A DNA stretch of 64,000 nt from Photorhabdus caribbeanensis. GTDB lineage: Bacteria; Pseudomonadota; Gammaproteobacteria; Enterobacterales; Enterobacteriaceae. Location: assembly GCF_018448885.1 (NCBI RefSeq), contig NZ_RCWB01000001.1, positions 124,001 through 188,000 on the forward strand, given 5' to 3'. Of the stretch, positions 1 to 8,755 are shown piece by piece (position 1 is the first letter of the stretch; every line of letters starts with the position of its first letter). Under the pieces are notes generated by a model, which made no database searches, had not been told where the DNA came from, and worked only from the letters and a program-made list of their open reading frames with translations. A program made the translations under genes and the position numbers.

Positions 1-260
1 TTGCGATAACTTTTAATTATATAGATAAAGATAATTGTATCTTACTTGAACAAAATTTATTGTGTACATTAAAAATCAGTAATGAAAAATCGGACTGTAT
101 TTAAAATTCGGCAAAAAAATTTTTTAATTATTAAGACAATAAAATTTTAAAAAATAAACTAATTCAATTAAAATTAAATAAATATTTTTAATAAAATCAA
201 TCTTGGTGAAATAAACCAAATATATTCTATTCTCCGCGATAACTAAAAGAGATAATTATT

Positions 261-1586
261 ATGGGCACTTCATTAAGCGAATCTATTCAGCAAATTGTTG
301 GACAATTACGAAACTGGCGTCGTGATTTCCACCATTTTGCTGAATCAGGTTGGTTCGAATTCAGAACAGCAACGATTGTGGCGGATGAACTACACCGTTT
401 GGGTTATAGCCTGAAAATGGGAAAAGACGTTATCAAGGCTGACGCACGAATGGGCTTACCTTCAGAACAGGCATTACAAGCGCAAGAACAGCGTGCTATT
501 AAACAGGGCGCTCTGACGGAATGGCTACCCCATTTTTCAGGCGGGTTTACCGGCATTGTCGCGACACTCGATACAGGAAAGCCTGGACCAACATTGGCTT
601 TTCGGGTGGATATGGATGCGCTTGACCTGAATGAGGAACAAACTCACGTACACCGTCCTTACGCTGAAGGCTTTTCCTCTTGCAATACACAGATGATGCA
701 TGCTTGTGGTCATGATGGTCATACAGCGATCGGATTAGGACTCGCTTGTATATTGAAAAAATATGAAAGCCAACTAGCCGGAAAAATCAAACTGATTTTT
801 CAACCTGCGGAAGAAGGAACTCGTGGTGCAAAATCAATGGTTGAAGCGGGAGTTGTCGATGATGTTGATTTCTTTATCGCTATCCATATTGGCACTGGTG
901 TACCTCAAGGCGAATTGGTCTGTGGGAGTAATAATTTTCTTGCTACTACCAAAATCGATGTTACTTATCGTGGTGTTGCCTCCCATTCTGGTGCAAAACC
1001 AGAAGCGGGAAAAAATGCACTGTTAGCCGCAGCTCAAGCAACCTTAGGACTATACGCTATTTCTCACCATAGCGAAGGCAGCTCACGCATTAATGTCGGA
1101 GTGCTACAGGCAGGCATTGGCCGTAACGTTATTCCTGACTATGCATTAATGAAAGTGGAAACTCGTGGTGAAACTAATGAGATCAATGCATTTGTTTACC
1201 GTCAAGCTCTCAATATCATTGAAGGCGCGGCAAAAATGCAGGGGGTTGAATATGGAATACAGTTAATGGGAGCCGCTCAAAGTAGCCAGCCTAGCCCAGT
1301 ATGGGTCGATTTCATTTATCAACAGGCTCAACAATATATCCCAGAGCTTTCATCTGTTGTCAAAAGCCGTCAGCAAGCTGCCGGATCAGAGGACGCGACC
1401 TATTTTATGGAACACGTCAAATCGAATGGTGGTCAAGCCACTTACCTTATTTTCGGTACAGCACTCAGCGCAGGTCATCATAATGAACGGTTTGACTTTG
1501 ATGAAAACGTGATGACCACCGTAGTGAAAACATTAGCCACTATCGCCCTTAACCTGCCTGATTTCGGAGTTCATCACCATGAATAA
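261..1586 (+). CDS. abgA: p-aminobenzoyl-glutamate hydrolase subunit A (M20 metallopeptidase)
   Basis: Subunit A of the zinc-dependent amidohydrolase that, in E. coli, cleaves the folate breakdown product p-aminobenzoyl-glutamate to p-aminobenzoate and glutamate in the cytoplasm. The 441-residue protein has the M20 metal-site motif MMHACGHDGH at residues 145-154 and QPAEEG at 181-186, which carries the catalytic and metal-binding glutamates, and an AGHHNE motif near the C-terminus. The first 130 residues, including RRDFHHFAESGW, match AbgA rather than generic amidohydrolases. ATG start; the ribosome site is weak (AAAGAGA). It overlaps abgB by 8 bases, so the two subunits are probably translationally coupled. 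The 260 bases upstream are very AT-rich and hold no gene. Confidence 0.93.
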   Translation: MGTSLSESIQQIVGQLRNWRRDFHHFAESGWFEFRTATIVADELHRLGYSLKMGKDVIKADARMGLPSEQALQAQEQRAIKQGALTEWLPHFSGGFTGIVATLDTGKPGPTLAFRVDMDALDLNEEQTHVHRPYAEGFSSCNTQMMHACGHDGHTAIGLGLACILKKYESQLAGKIKLIFQPAEEGTRGAKSMVEAGVVDDVDFFIAIHIGTGVPQGELVCGSNNFLATTKIDVTYRGVASHSGAKPEAGKNALLAAAQATLGLYAISHHSEGSSRINVGVLQAGIGRNVIPDYALMKVETRGETNEINAFVYRQALNIIEGAAKMQGVEYGIQLMGAAQSSQPSPVWVDFIYQQAQQYIPELSSVVKSRQQAAGSEDATYFMEHVKSNGGQATYLIFGTALSAGHHNERFDFDENVMTTVVKTLATIALNLPDFGVHHHE

Positions 1587-3027
1587 TTCGTTAACTGAAT
1601 TCATCCATGAATACATTGAGCAACGCCAAAGTGATTTTATTCACCTTAGCGATAAGATTTGGGAACACCCTGAGACTCGTTTTGAAGAAACCTTTTCTGC
1701 GGAGCTGCTTGCAAGTGCGTTAGAAAATGAAGGGTTTGTTGTTCAGCGAGGGGTAGGCAATATTGAGACCGCGTTTATTGCCAGTTATGGCAGTGGATGC
1801 CCTGTGATTGCTTTACTTGGCGAGTATGATGCACTGGCTGGTTTAAGCCAAAAAGCGGGCTGTTGTGAACCTAATCCTGTGGTTAAAGATGGTCACGGTC
1901 ACGGGTGTGGGCATAATTTACTGGGGACAGCCGCACTTGCTGCTGCATTTACAGTGAAAGCCTGGCTGCAAAAAAATCAACAACCTGGAACTGTACGGTT
2001 TTACGGTTGTCCGGCGGAAGAAGGGGGTTCCGGTAAAACATTTATGGTCCGGGAGGGCCTTTTTGATGATGTTGATGCAGCAATTACATGGCATCCAGAA
2101 TCATTCAGTGGTGTATTTAATGTCCAGTCTCTGGCAAATATCCAAACAGCATTTCATTTCAAAGGGATTGCATCACACGCCGCCAATTCCCCTCACCTAG
2201 GCAGAAGTGCTTTAGATGCTGTTAGTCTGATGAATGTGGGGGTTCAATTTCTTCGTGAACATATCATTCAGGAAGCACGAATTCATTATGCAGTGACTAA
2301 TACGGGCGGTATGTCACCTAACGTTGTACAGGCTGATGCCGAAGTTTTATACCTTGTTCGCGCTCCACAACTGGATCAGACTCAAGATATTTATCAAAGA
2401 GTCATTGATATCGCTAAAGGTGCCGCCTTAATGACTGGCACGCGATTGAATATTCGTCTTGATAAGGCGTGTTCAAACTATATTCCTAACCGCACAATGG
2501 AAAGAGTGATGTATCAGTATATTCAAGCCTTTGGTATTCCTGAATATACTGATGAAGAACGCCAATTCGCCGAAAAAATTAATCAAACACTGACAAAAGA
2601 CGATTTACGCAATGCCAAACTCAATGCAGCGCGAACAGCAGGCGAAGAGGGTAAACGTTGGAGTGAGCGACAAGGGGAAAAAGCACTGACAGATGAAGTC
2701 TTACCCTATGTAGAATCACAAGAGTTAATGTATGGATCTACCGATGTCGGTGATGTTAGTTGGGTAACACCCACAGCGCAATGCTTCAGCCCCTGCTTCG
2801 CCTTTGGCACACCACTGCATACTTGGCAATTAGTCGCACAAGGGCGTTCATCCATTGCTCACAAAGGGATGTGTCTTGCCGGGAAAATTATGGCCGCTAC
2901 CGCGCTTGAATTATTAACAGATCCTGCTCTGTTAGCAGAGGTTCAAGCGGAGTTTAAACACCAACGGGATGAGCATCCCTATCAGTGTCCTATTCCGCCC
3001 GATATTAAACCATCACCTTTGAAATAA
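1579..3027 (+). CDS. abgB: p-aminobenzoyl-glutamate hydrolase subunit B
   Basis: Second subunit of the p-aminobenzoyl-glutamate hydrolase, paralogous to AbgA, also M20 family. The 482-residue protein has HGHGCGHN at residues 106-113 and a CPAEEGG segment near 155, the usual M20 metal-ligand positions. In E. coli the enzyme works as an AbgA-AbgB heterodimer; the 8-base overlap with abgA fits balanced production. The abgT transporter begins about 100 bases downstream in the same direction. E. coli has a divergent LysR gene, abgR, at this locus, and none is visible here, so regulation may differ. Confidence 0.93.
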   Translation: MNNSLTEFIHEYIEQRQSDFIHLSDKIWEHPETRFEETFSAELLASALENEGFVVQRGVGNIETAFIASYGSGCPVIALLGEYDALAGLSQKAGCCEPNPVVKDGHGHGCGHNLLGTAALAAAFTVKAWLQKNQQPGTVRFYGCPAEEGGSGKTFMVREGLFDDVDAAITWHPESFSGVFNVQSLANIQTAFHFKGIASHAANSPHLGRSALDAVSLMNVGVQFLREHIIQEARIHYAVTNTGGMSPNVVQADAEVLYLVRAPQLDQTQDIYQRVIDIAKGAALMTGTRLNIRLDKACSNYIPNRTMERVMYQYIQAFGIPEYTDEERQFAEKINQTLTKDDLRNAKLNAARTAGEEGKRWSERQGEKALTDEVLPYVESQELMYGSTDVGDVSWVTPTAQCFSPCFAFGTPLHTWQLVAQGRSSIAHKGMCLAGKIMAATALELLTDPALLAEVQAEFKHQRDEHPYQCPIPPDIKPSPLK

Positions 3028-3127
3028 CTTTGCTCCGATAAATACTGACTTGCCTACAGCGGCAAGCTAGCACTCAGTCATTTACATAGTTAAAAAATAA
3101 TAATGAAGCAAACACAAAGGAAAAACC

Positions 3128-4654
3128 ATGAGTGAAACAACTATCCCTGTAAATAAGAGCCCGGGACGTATTCTTGGTTGGATCGAAAGAGTTGGGAATA
3201 AAATTCCAAATCCTTTTATTTTATTTATCTATTTAATAGCTGTTTTAATGATAGCGACTGCTATTTTGTCTTGGTTTGATTTGGCCGTAAAAAACCCTGC
3301 AAATGGAGAGCTCATTAGAGTTAAAAACTTACTTAGCGCTGAAGGATTACAGTGGATCCTGCCTAATATTGTTAAAAATTTCAGTAACTTCACACCACTT
3401 GGAGCAATATTAGCACTGGTCATTGGTGCAGGGCTTGCAGAAAAAGTCGGCCTGTTACAAACCCTGATGTATAAAATGGCTTCTGGTATTAATAAACGTT
3501 ACGCCAGCTATATGGTGCTATTTATTGCCTTTTTTAGCCATATCTCTTCGGATGCCGCACTCGTTGTTATGCCTCCATTAGGCGCGCTAATTTTTATTGC
3601 GGTTGGTCGCCACCCTGTTGCTGGCCTACTGGCCGCTATTGCTGGTGTTGCCTCAGGATTTACGGCGAACTTATTGATTGTTACTACCGATGTTCTGTTA
3701 TCTGGTATCAGTACTGAAGCGGCTAAAATGCTTGATCCCAACTTACACGTCAGTGTCATCGATAACTGGTATTTTATGGCAACATCAGTGATTGTACTGA
3801 CGATTGCAGGCGCTATCTTAACGGATAAGTTTGTTGAGCCACGCCTTCCAGTATGGGAAGGAAGTCACAATGAGAAGTTAGTAAAGCTCACGCCACAGCA
3901 AAATCGTGGGCTGCTAATGAGTAGTCTATCTGCACTAATTTTCATCGGTATTGTTGCGTTGCTAGTTGTTCCTGAAAATGCACTACTGCGTGATCCACAG
4001 ACTGGCTCAATCATTCCATCGCCATTCATAAAAGGGATCGTGCCGGTCATTATTTTGTTTTTCTTCGTGGTTTCGATTACATATGGCGTTTCAACAAAAC
4101 AGATAAAAAAATCTAATGATATTCCTGACTTGCTCGTTGACCCCATGAAAAACATGGCAGGCTTCATCATAATGGTTTTTCCTCTGGCTCAATTTGTTGC
4201 CTTCTTTAACTGGAGTAACATGGGCAAATTTATGGCGATAGGGCTAACCGATTTGCTAGAAGCCTTGGGTATGACAGGTGTTCCTGCCTTCGTCGGATTA
4301 ATGTTTTTATCTGCCTTTTTATGTATGTTCATCGCAAGTGGTTCTGCCATTTGGTCGATTTTGGCGCCTATTTTTGTCCCCATGTTTGTCCTGCTTGGCT
4401 TTCACCCAGCCTTTGCACAGATCATCTTCCGTATTTCTGATTCCGTAGTATTACCGTTGGCGCCGATGTCACCTTTTCTGCCGCTTTTTTTGGGGTTTCT
4501 TCAGCGGTACTATAAGGGTGCTCAGTTAGGTACTTATTACACGCTGTTATTACCTTATCCGCTGGTGTTTTTTGCTGTTTGGATATTGCTGCTTATAGGT
4601 TGGTATTTTGCTGGATTGCCCATTGGGCCAGGTATTTACCCTACATTGCTGTAA
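3128..4654 (+). CDS. abgT: p-aminobenzoyl-glutamate transporter AbgT
   Basis: Inner-membrane transporter of the AbgT/MtrF family, importing p-aminobenzoyl-glutamate for the AbgAB hydrolase. The 508-residue protein is hydrophobic throughout, with about ten or more membrane segments, and has the conserved helical-hairpin region SHISSDAALVVMPPLGA (near residues 137-153) and the C-terminal ISDSVVLPLAPMSPFLPLFL (near 436-455) typical of the family. The RBS AAAGGAAA lies just before the ATG. Some members of this family act as sulfonamide-exporting antiporters, so export cannot be excluded. The operon context with abgAB favours uptake. Confidence 0.92.
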   Translation: MSETTIPVNKSPGRILGWIERVGNKIPNPFILFIYLIAVLMIATAILSWFDLAVKNPANGELIRVKNLLSAEGLQWILPNIVKNFSNFTPLGAILALVIGAGLAEKVGLLQTLMYKMASGINKRYASYMVLFIAFFSHISSDAALVVMPPLGALIFIAVGRHPVAGLLAAIAGVASGFTANLLIVTTDVLLSGISTEAAKMLDPNLHVSVIDNWYFMATSVIVLTIAGAILTDKFVEPRLPVWEGSHNEKLVKLTPQQNRGLLMSSLSALIFIGIVALLVVPENALLRDPQTGSIIPSPFIKGIVPVIILFFFVVSITYGVSTKQIKKSNDIPDLLVDPMKNMAGFIIMVFPLAQFVAFFNWSNMGKFMAIGLTDLLEALGMTGVPAFVGLMFLSAFLCMFIASGSAIWSILAPIFVPMFVLLGFHPAFAQIIFRISDSVVLPLAPMSPFLPLFLGFLQRYYKGAQLGTYYTLLLPYPLVFFAVWILLLIGWYFAGLPIGPGIYPTLL

Positions 4655-4926
4655 CCCCCATAAAGGAGGCAGGCTGGTGGTCGAATGAAAGCGTCATTAA
4701 ATGCGTTTTTTATAACTGAATCCAACAGGGCGGCAAAATGGAATTTGAAATGTATGATTAAGAATAATCTTAATTCGAGGCTACTCATATTGCGGAAACC
4801 ATAGCAATACTATATGGCAATACTATAGCTTCTGATTATGAGAGAGTTCCCTATGGAACGAATCGCTTTTTTTGCCGATTGTTGAAATATTTTTCTATTT
4901 ATATTCAACTTTATCGAAGGTCATAT

Positions 4927-5604
4927 ATGAGTCAAATCACCCCTCAGTTAACAAATATGTGGGATAAAAGTCATGAATCATGGTTTGTAAAAGATAAGAA
5001 GCTTCGTTTTATATATGCCAATAAAGAATTTATTAAATTAAGTAAGTTACCTGAAGGCTTTAATATCATGGGATATACTATTAAAGAATTACCTACTCCA
5101 TTTAATTATCTTGCTCACCTTTTTGAAGAGCATGATCGTAAAGTCTTACAGTCTATGCAACGAATATCGTCTATTATTGGGGTTCATATTAAAAGCAATT
5201 GCCAACAACTTAATCCTTGTCTCTGTGAAAAATACCCATTAATGGATGAAAAGAATCAATGTATTGGAATAATTTGTCACATTAAAGGAGTAAGTAACTT
5301 TTCAGTACATCATTATATTAAAAACGATACAACTATATCTGTTAAGCTTAGGCCACCTAATAATATGTTGACAGAAAAAGAATGGATAGTAATCTTTTTA
5401 TTTTGCCGTGGAGTTAGTAATCAATGTATCGCTAATGAAATGAAAATTTCGTGTCGTACTTTGGAAAAGTATTTCCAAAGTATCTATGAGAAATTATCAA
5501 TCGGATCAATTATTGAATTGAAACTGTTTTGCGAAGAAAATCATTATGATCTCTATATTCCACCAAAATACTTTAAATCTATCAGTCATTTTTTTCTTGA
5601 TTAA
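4927..5604 (+). CDS. LuxR-family regulator with N-terminal PAS4-like domain
   Basis: Transcription factor of about 225 residues. The C-terminal part (segment LTEKEWIVIFLFCRG to SCRTLEKYFQSIYEKL) is a LuxR-type helix-turn-helix with its recognition helix. The N-terminal part (MWDKSHESWFVKDKKLRFIYANKEF) resembles the PAS4 sensory domain common in Photorhabdus LuxR regulators. The ATG at 4927 was chosen because AAGG sits 6 bases upstream; an in-frame start at 4879 would add 16 poorly supported residues. It follows abgT after about 270 bases in the same direction. Its ligand and targets are unknown, and control of the abg genes is only a guess from position. Confidence 0.8.
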   Translation: MSQITPQLTNMWDKSHESWFVKDKKLRFIYANKEFIKLSKLPEGFNIMGYTIKELPTPFNYLAHLFEEHDRKVLQSMQRISSIIGVHIKSNCQQLNPCLCEKYPLMDEKNQCIGIICHIKGVSNFSVHHYIKNDTTISVKLRPPNNMLTEKEWIVIFLFCRGVSNQCIANEMKISCRTLEKYFQSIYEKLSIGSIIELKLFCEENHYDLYIPPKYFKSISHFFLD

Positions 5605-5800
5605 GAGTGAACACTGAGAGCCTTAATAGATTGCTATATTATGGGCGTGCAATTTTTAACTGGAAAAATAAGCCAATTTAATAATTATCACAGTCTTTGG
5701 CTGTATGATTGTTATATTACATTATATGGTTAGGTTGTGTTATATATGACTAGAAAGCTATTTATTTAGATAATGATTTAATAGTAGTTAAGGAGTTACT

Positions 5801-5863
5801 ATGTCAAATATAAAAAATAAGCTGAATAATATCATTCCACAATTAAATAAGATTCTAAAATAG
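5801..5863 (+). CDS. Possible 20-residue peptide ORF upstream of the truncated regulator
   Basis: A very short ORF (MSNIKNKLNNIIPQLNKILK) with a strong AAGGAG Shine-Dalgarno 5 bases before its ATG. It may be a leader peptide, the start of a decayed regulator copy, or chance. No homolog is recognised. It lies in the 680-base stretch between the LuxR-family gene and sprT that also holds the truncated PAS domain. Confidence 0.2.
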   Translation: MSNIKNKLNNIIPQLNKILK

Positions 5864-5918
5864 CGCTACATCTTATGCTACCACTAATTCTATGTATAAC
5901 AATGGGTTGAAGGAGGTC

Positions 5919-6056
5919 ATGTGTAGCGGAATTATGAAACGCTATTTAATTTATATGTGGGAAAAAAGTATTGATCCTTGGGGAATAAAAGATCTCCAAT
6001 CAAGATTTATCTATGCTAATCCCACTTTTTATCAACTGATTGACGTACCAGAATAA
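5919..6056 (+). pseudogene. Truncated PAS4-LuxR regulator (N-terminal fragment only)
   Basis: From the ATG at 5919 (AAGGAGG two bases upstream, an alternative ATG at 5934) the frame encodes 45 residues, including MWEKSIDPWGIKDLQSRF and FIYANPTFYQLIDVPE, then stops at 6054-6056. It lines up with the start of the intact regulator upstream (MWDKSHESWFVKDKKLRF, FIYANKEFIKLSKLPE). No helix-turn-helix coding follows before sprT, so the DNA-binding half is lost. It is a decayed duplicate, or possibly a small PAS-only protein. The rest of the gap up to 6282 shows nothing further that I can support. Confidence 0.65.
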
Positions 6057-6282
6057 CTCTGCCGCAGTGCGAGCTGTAGCCTCTGCTACAAAGAGCGCCT
6101 GAAGACGTTTTTGCTTGTATTGGCTAATTCGACTTTTTCTCATTTGGATATCCTAGATCAAATTACTTATCTAGGACCGCTCCTTAAAATAGTAACTAGG
6201 ATGTTGGTTTATATATTATTGTTAATGTGATTTATATTCATAGAGTGGAATAATTAAATCACATTTTTATTGTTATAAATAT

Positions 6283-6807
6283 TTATAAATTAGGATTGAG
6301 AGAATCTATTGATTTAGCAATAAGCTTTTTCCCACATTTTTGGCAGATATAATGACTCTCTCCTCGCAGAATTTTATTATGGCGTCGCAGGGTTAGTTCA
6401 TGTTGCTGGCAACTACAGTAATAAGTAAAAGTTTGACTGCGTACTGAGTCGATTTTAAATTTGTGTGTACGGTTAGCTGGAATGTTTAGTACTTCTTCCA
6501 TCATCCAACGCCACTGTTTCCCATGTGGAGGTACTTTCCCAAAGTAGCGATAAACCAATAGATGAGCTAATTCGTGAGGCACAACTTCATCAATAAAAGC
6601 TTGTTGGTTTTCAATCAGTAACACGGGATTCAGGCGGATTTCCCAATTTTTTATATAGGCACTGCCTGCGGTAGTTCCCCGCTGGCGGTAGTTTATTGTA
6701 GGTTCAGGAAAGTCACGGTTGAGATATAAGTTTGCCTGTAGAAGTTTTTGCCGCAAAGTATTCATAACGGCTTGTTGTAGAGAAATTGGAACGCTAGCTG
6801 ATTTCAT
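6283..6807 (-). CDS. sprT: SprT family zinc metalloprotease-like protein
   Basis: SprT-like protein of 174 residues. It has the zinc-binding HELAH motif ([16 protein letters not shown], near residues 94-109) and a C-terminal zinc ribbon with two cysteine pairs (CSCQQ and CQKCGKK). Eukaryotic relatives (Spartan) degrade DNA-protein crosslinks; the bacterial role is poorly defined. The length matches E. coli SprT (about 165). It lies downstream of metK on the same strand, as in the E. coli metK-galP-sprT region, but galP is absent here. Confidence 0.9.
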   Translation of the reverse strand: MKSASVPISLQQAVMNTLRQKLLQANLYLNRDFPEPTINYRQRGTTAGSAYIKNWEIRLNPVLLIENQQAFIDEVVPHELAHLLVYRYFGKVPPHGKQWRWMMEEVLNIPANRTHKFKIDSVRSQTFTYYCSCQQHELTLRRHNKILRGESHYICQKCGKKLIAKSIDSLNPNL

Positions 6808-6907
6808 GTGTTGAAAATAAATAAATGAGGATTAGTGAATTTTATTAGAAATCCTTGAACAACCGATAATAATATTTTTAAGGATTATTCTATCGTCAGC
6901 TAATGCT

Positions 6908-6945
6908 AAAAAAAGCCTGGTTTAGTTATCTAAACCGGGCTTTTA
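6908..6945 (-). terminator. Rho-independent terminator of metK
   Basis: On the minus strand an inverted repeat of about 12 bp (AGCCCGGTTTAGA pairing with CTAAACCAGGCT, one G-A mismatch) is followed by a run of seven T. It lies 6 bases beyond the metK stop. The plus-strand side also ends in TTTTATATTTTT, so it may act in both directions. Confidence 0.85.
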
Positions 6946-6950
6946 TATTT

Positions 6951-8123
6951 TTACATATTCATCGCTGATAGTTTCAGACCCGCAGCATCACGCAGTGCTT
7001 CTGCTTTATCAGTGGCTTCCCACGGGAACTGTGGACGACCAAAATGACCATAAGCGGCAGTGTCACGATAGATTGGGTGTAGTAGATCCAGCATCTGAAT
7101 CAAACCGTGAGGGCGTAAGTCAAAGAATTCACGTACCAGCAGCGTTAGAGTTGCTGTTGAAACTTTTTCAGTACCGAATGTTTCCACCATGATGGACGTG
7201 GGTTCTGCAACGCCGATAGCGTAAGAAACTTGAATTTCACAACGATCAGCCAGGCCAGCAGCAACAATATTTTTTGCTACATAGCGTGCCGCATAAGCCG
7301 CTGAACGGTCGACCTTGGATGGATCTTTACCGGAGAATGCTCCACCACCATGACGTGCCATACCACCGTAAGTATCTACGATAATTTTACGGCCAGTCAG
7401 ACCACAGTCCCCCATTGGGCCACCAATAACAAAACGACCTGTTGGGTTAATGAAATATTTGGTTGTTGGATTTAACCATTCAGCAGGCAGAACCGGCTTG
7501 ATGATCTCTTCCATGACGGCTTCTTGCAGATCTTTCTGACTAATATTTTCAGCATGCTGTGTGGAAAGTACAACCGCGTCAACGCCGACAATTTTGTCGT
7601 TATTGTATTGGAAAGTGACTTGGCTTTTTGCATCGGGGCGTAACCACGGTAGTACACCATTTTTCCGAACTTCAGCTTGACGCTGAACCAAACGGTGCGC
7701 ATAGGTGATAGGCGCAGGCATGAGTACGTCAGTTTCGTTGGTTGCATAACCAAACATTAGCCCTTGGTCGCCAGCGCCTTGTTGCAGGGGATCTTCACGG
7801 TCAACACCTTGGTTAATATCCGGTGACTGTTTACCAATGGCACTTAATACTGCACATGAGTTTGCATCAAAACCCATTTCAGAATTAACATAACCAATCT
7901 CTCGAACTGTTTGTCGCGTAATTTCTTCAATATCAACCCAAGCGCTGGTAGTAATTTCACCACCAACCATAACCATGCCAGTTTTAACGTAGGTTTCACA
8001 GGCAACTCGTGCTTTTGGATCTTGTTCCAGAATAGCATCAAGAACGGCATCAGATATTTGGTCTGCAATTTTATCAGGATGCCCTTCGGAAACAGATTCG
8101 GAAGTGAAAAGGTATGTGGTCAT
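6951..8123 (-). CDS. metK: S-adenosylmethionine synthetase
   Basis: Makes S-adenosylmethionine from methionine and ATP. The 390-residue protein has the signature motifs: GHPDK at 14-18, [12 protein letters not shown] at 116-127 and the phosphate-binding loop [10 protein letters not shown] at 259-268. Its length is slightly above E. coli MetK (384), with a short C-terminal tail. It is divergent from speA across about 630 bases, the same relative arrangement as in E. coli, where the methyl donor and polyamine genes are neighbours. A candidate MetJ operator lies upstream. Monocistronic, with its own terminator. Confidence 0.98.
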   Translation of the reverse strand: MTTYLFTSESVSEGHPDKIADQISDAVLDAILEQDPKARVACETYVKTGMVMVGGEITTSAWVDIEEITRQTVREIGYVNSEMGFDANSCAVLSAIGKQSPDINQGVDREDPLQQGAGDQGLMFGYATNETDVLMPAPITYAHRLVQRQAEVRKNGVLPWLRPDAKSQVTFQYNNDKIVGVDAVVLSTQHAENISQKDLQEAVMEEIIKPVLPAEWLNPTTKYFINPTGRFVIGGPMGDCGLTGRKIIVDTYGGMARHGGGAFSGKDPSKVDRSAAYAARYVAKNIVAAGLADRCEIQVSYAIGVAEPTSIMVETFGTEKVSTATLTLLVREFFDLRPHGLIQMLDLLHPIYRDTAAYGHFGRPQFPWEATDKAEALRDAAGLKLSAMNM

Positions 8124-8171
8124 TATATAACGTTACCTTAAAATATAATTTCAGTTTGGAAATGGATGGAT

Positions 8172-8187
8172 TAACATCTAGATGGCT
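8172..8187 (-). promoter_or_regulatory. Candidate MetJ operator (two met boxes) upstream of metK
   Basis: Read on the minus strand, two adjacent octamers AGCCATCT and AGATGTTA match the met-box consensus AGACGTCT at 6 and 5 of 8 positions. They lie about 50 bases upstream of the metK start, where a MetJ-SAM repressor would be expected from E. coli. The match is moderate and unconfirmed. Confidence 0.4.
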
Positions 8188-8444
8188 ATTTTAGGATAAT
8201 TCTTATCCGGGTGCTAGATTTTTTTAGTTCAGCGAGTAATTTTCATCTGGTGAATGAATAATTTCTTGGTTTATATGCCAGTTTTGTGCAATTTCATTTT
8301 GCAATTTTGTGTGATTGCGAGTATAAACAGCGGCCGTAGTTGAATGATTTGTGCTACAGTCTCGCAGAAAGCTAAATAGCTTCTGTTTCTCAATCGAGAA
8401 AATGGCTCCTTAAATATGAGTCATGTGTGGGGGTGAATGGGGTA

Positions 8445-8603
8445 ATGAACCATTATCTGCTGATTGCTAATGGCCAACAGCCACACTTGTCGTCGGATAT
8501 ATCCGCGTCTTTTTCCTTTCTTTTCAATATGTCTTTAATTCGATGTTATCTGTTGTCTGCAAACAGGCCGGATATGTCGGACAGACGTATTGTCACTCGG
8601 TAA
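8445..8603 (+). CDS. Possible 52-residue leader ORF upstream of speA
   Basis: An ATG-started frame of 52 codons (begins MNHYLLIANGQQPHLSSD) sits about 150 bases before speA within its long upstream region, preceded by G-rich sequence (GGGGGTGA). It does not match the E. coli small proteins YqgB or SpeFL as I remember them. It could be an upstream leader peptide controlling arginine decarboxylase or a chance ORF. The rest of the 8188-8755 stretch shows only presumptive promoter and 5' leader sequence. Confidence 0.25.
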   Translation: MNHYLLIANGQQPHLSSDISASFSFLFNMSLIRCYLLSANRPDMSDRRIVTR

Positions 8604-8755
8604 TTTTGTCATTGTTTAGTAGTAACTAAACGCTTTTTACAACCTGAGAGCATGCTGTTCCCTGATATTTCTCAACGCGCGAGATTATAGCGTTTTGGGT
8701 TATTTATTAATTACAGGCGAAGGCGAAAAACTCTAACTCCCTTAAGGAGACTGCC

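Noticed and set aside
4685-4804. 39-codon ORF after abgT with AAGGAGG about 14 bases upstream
   Set aside because: Spacing is too long, no homology is recognised and the composition looks noncoding.
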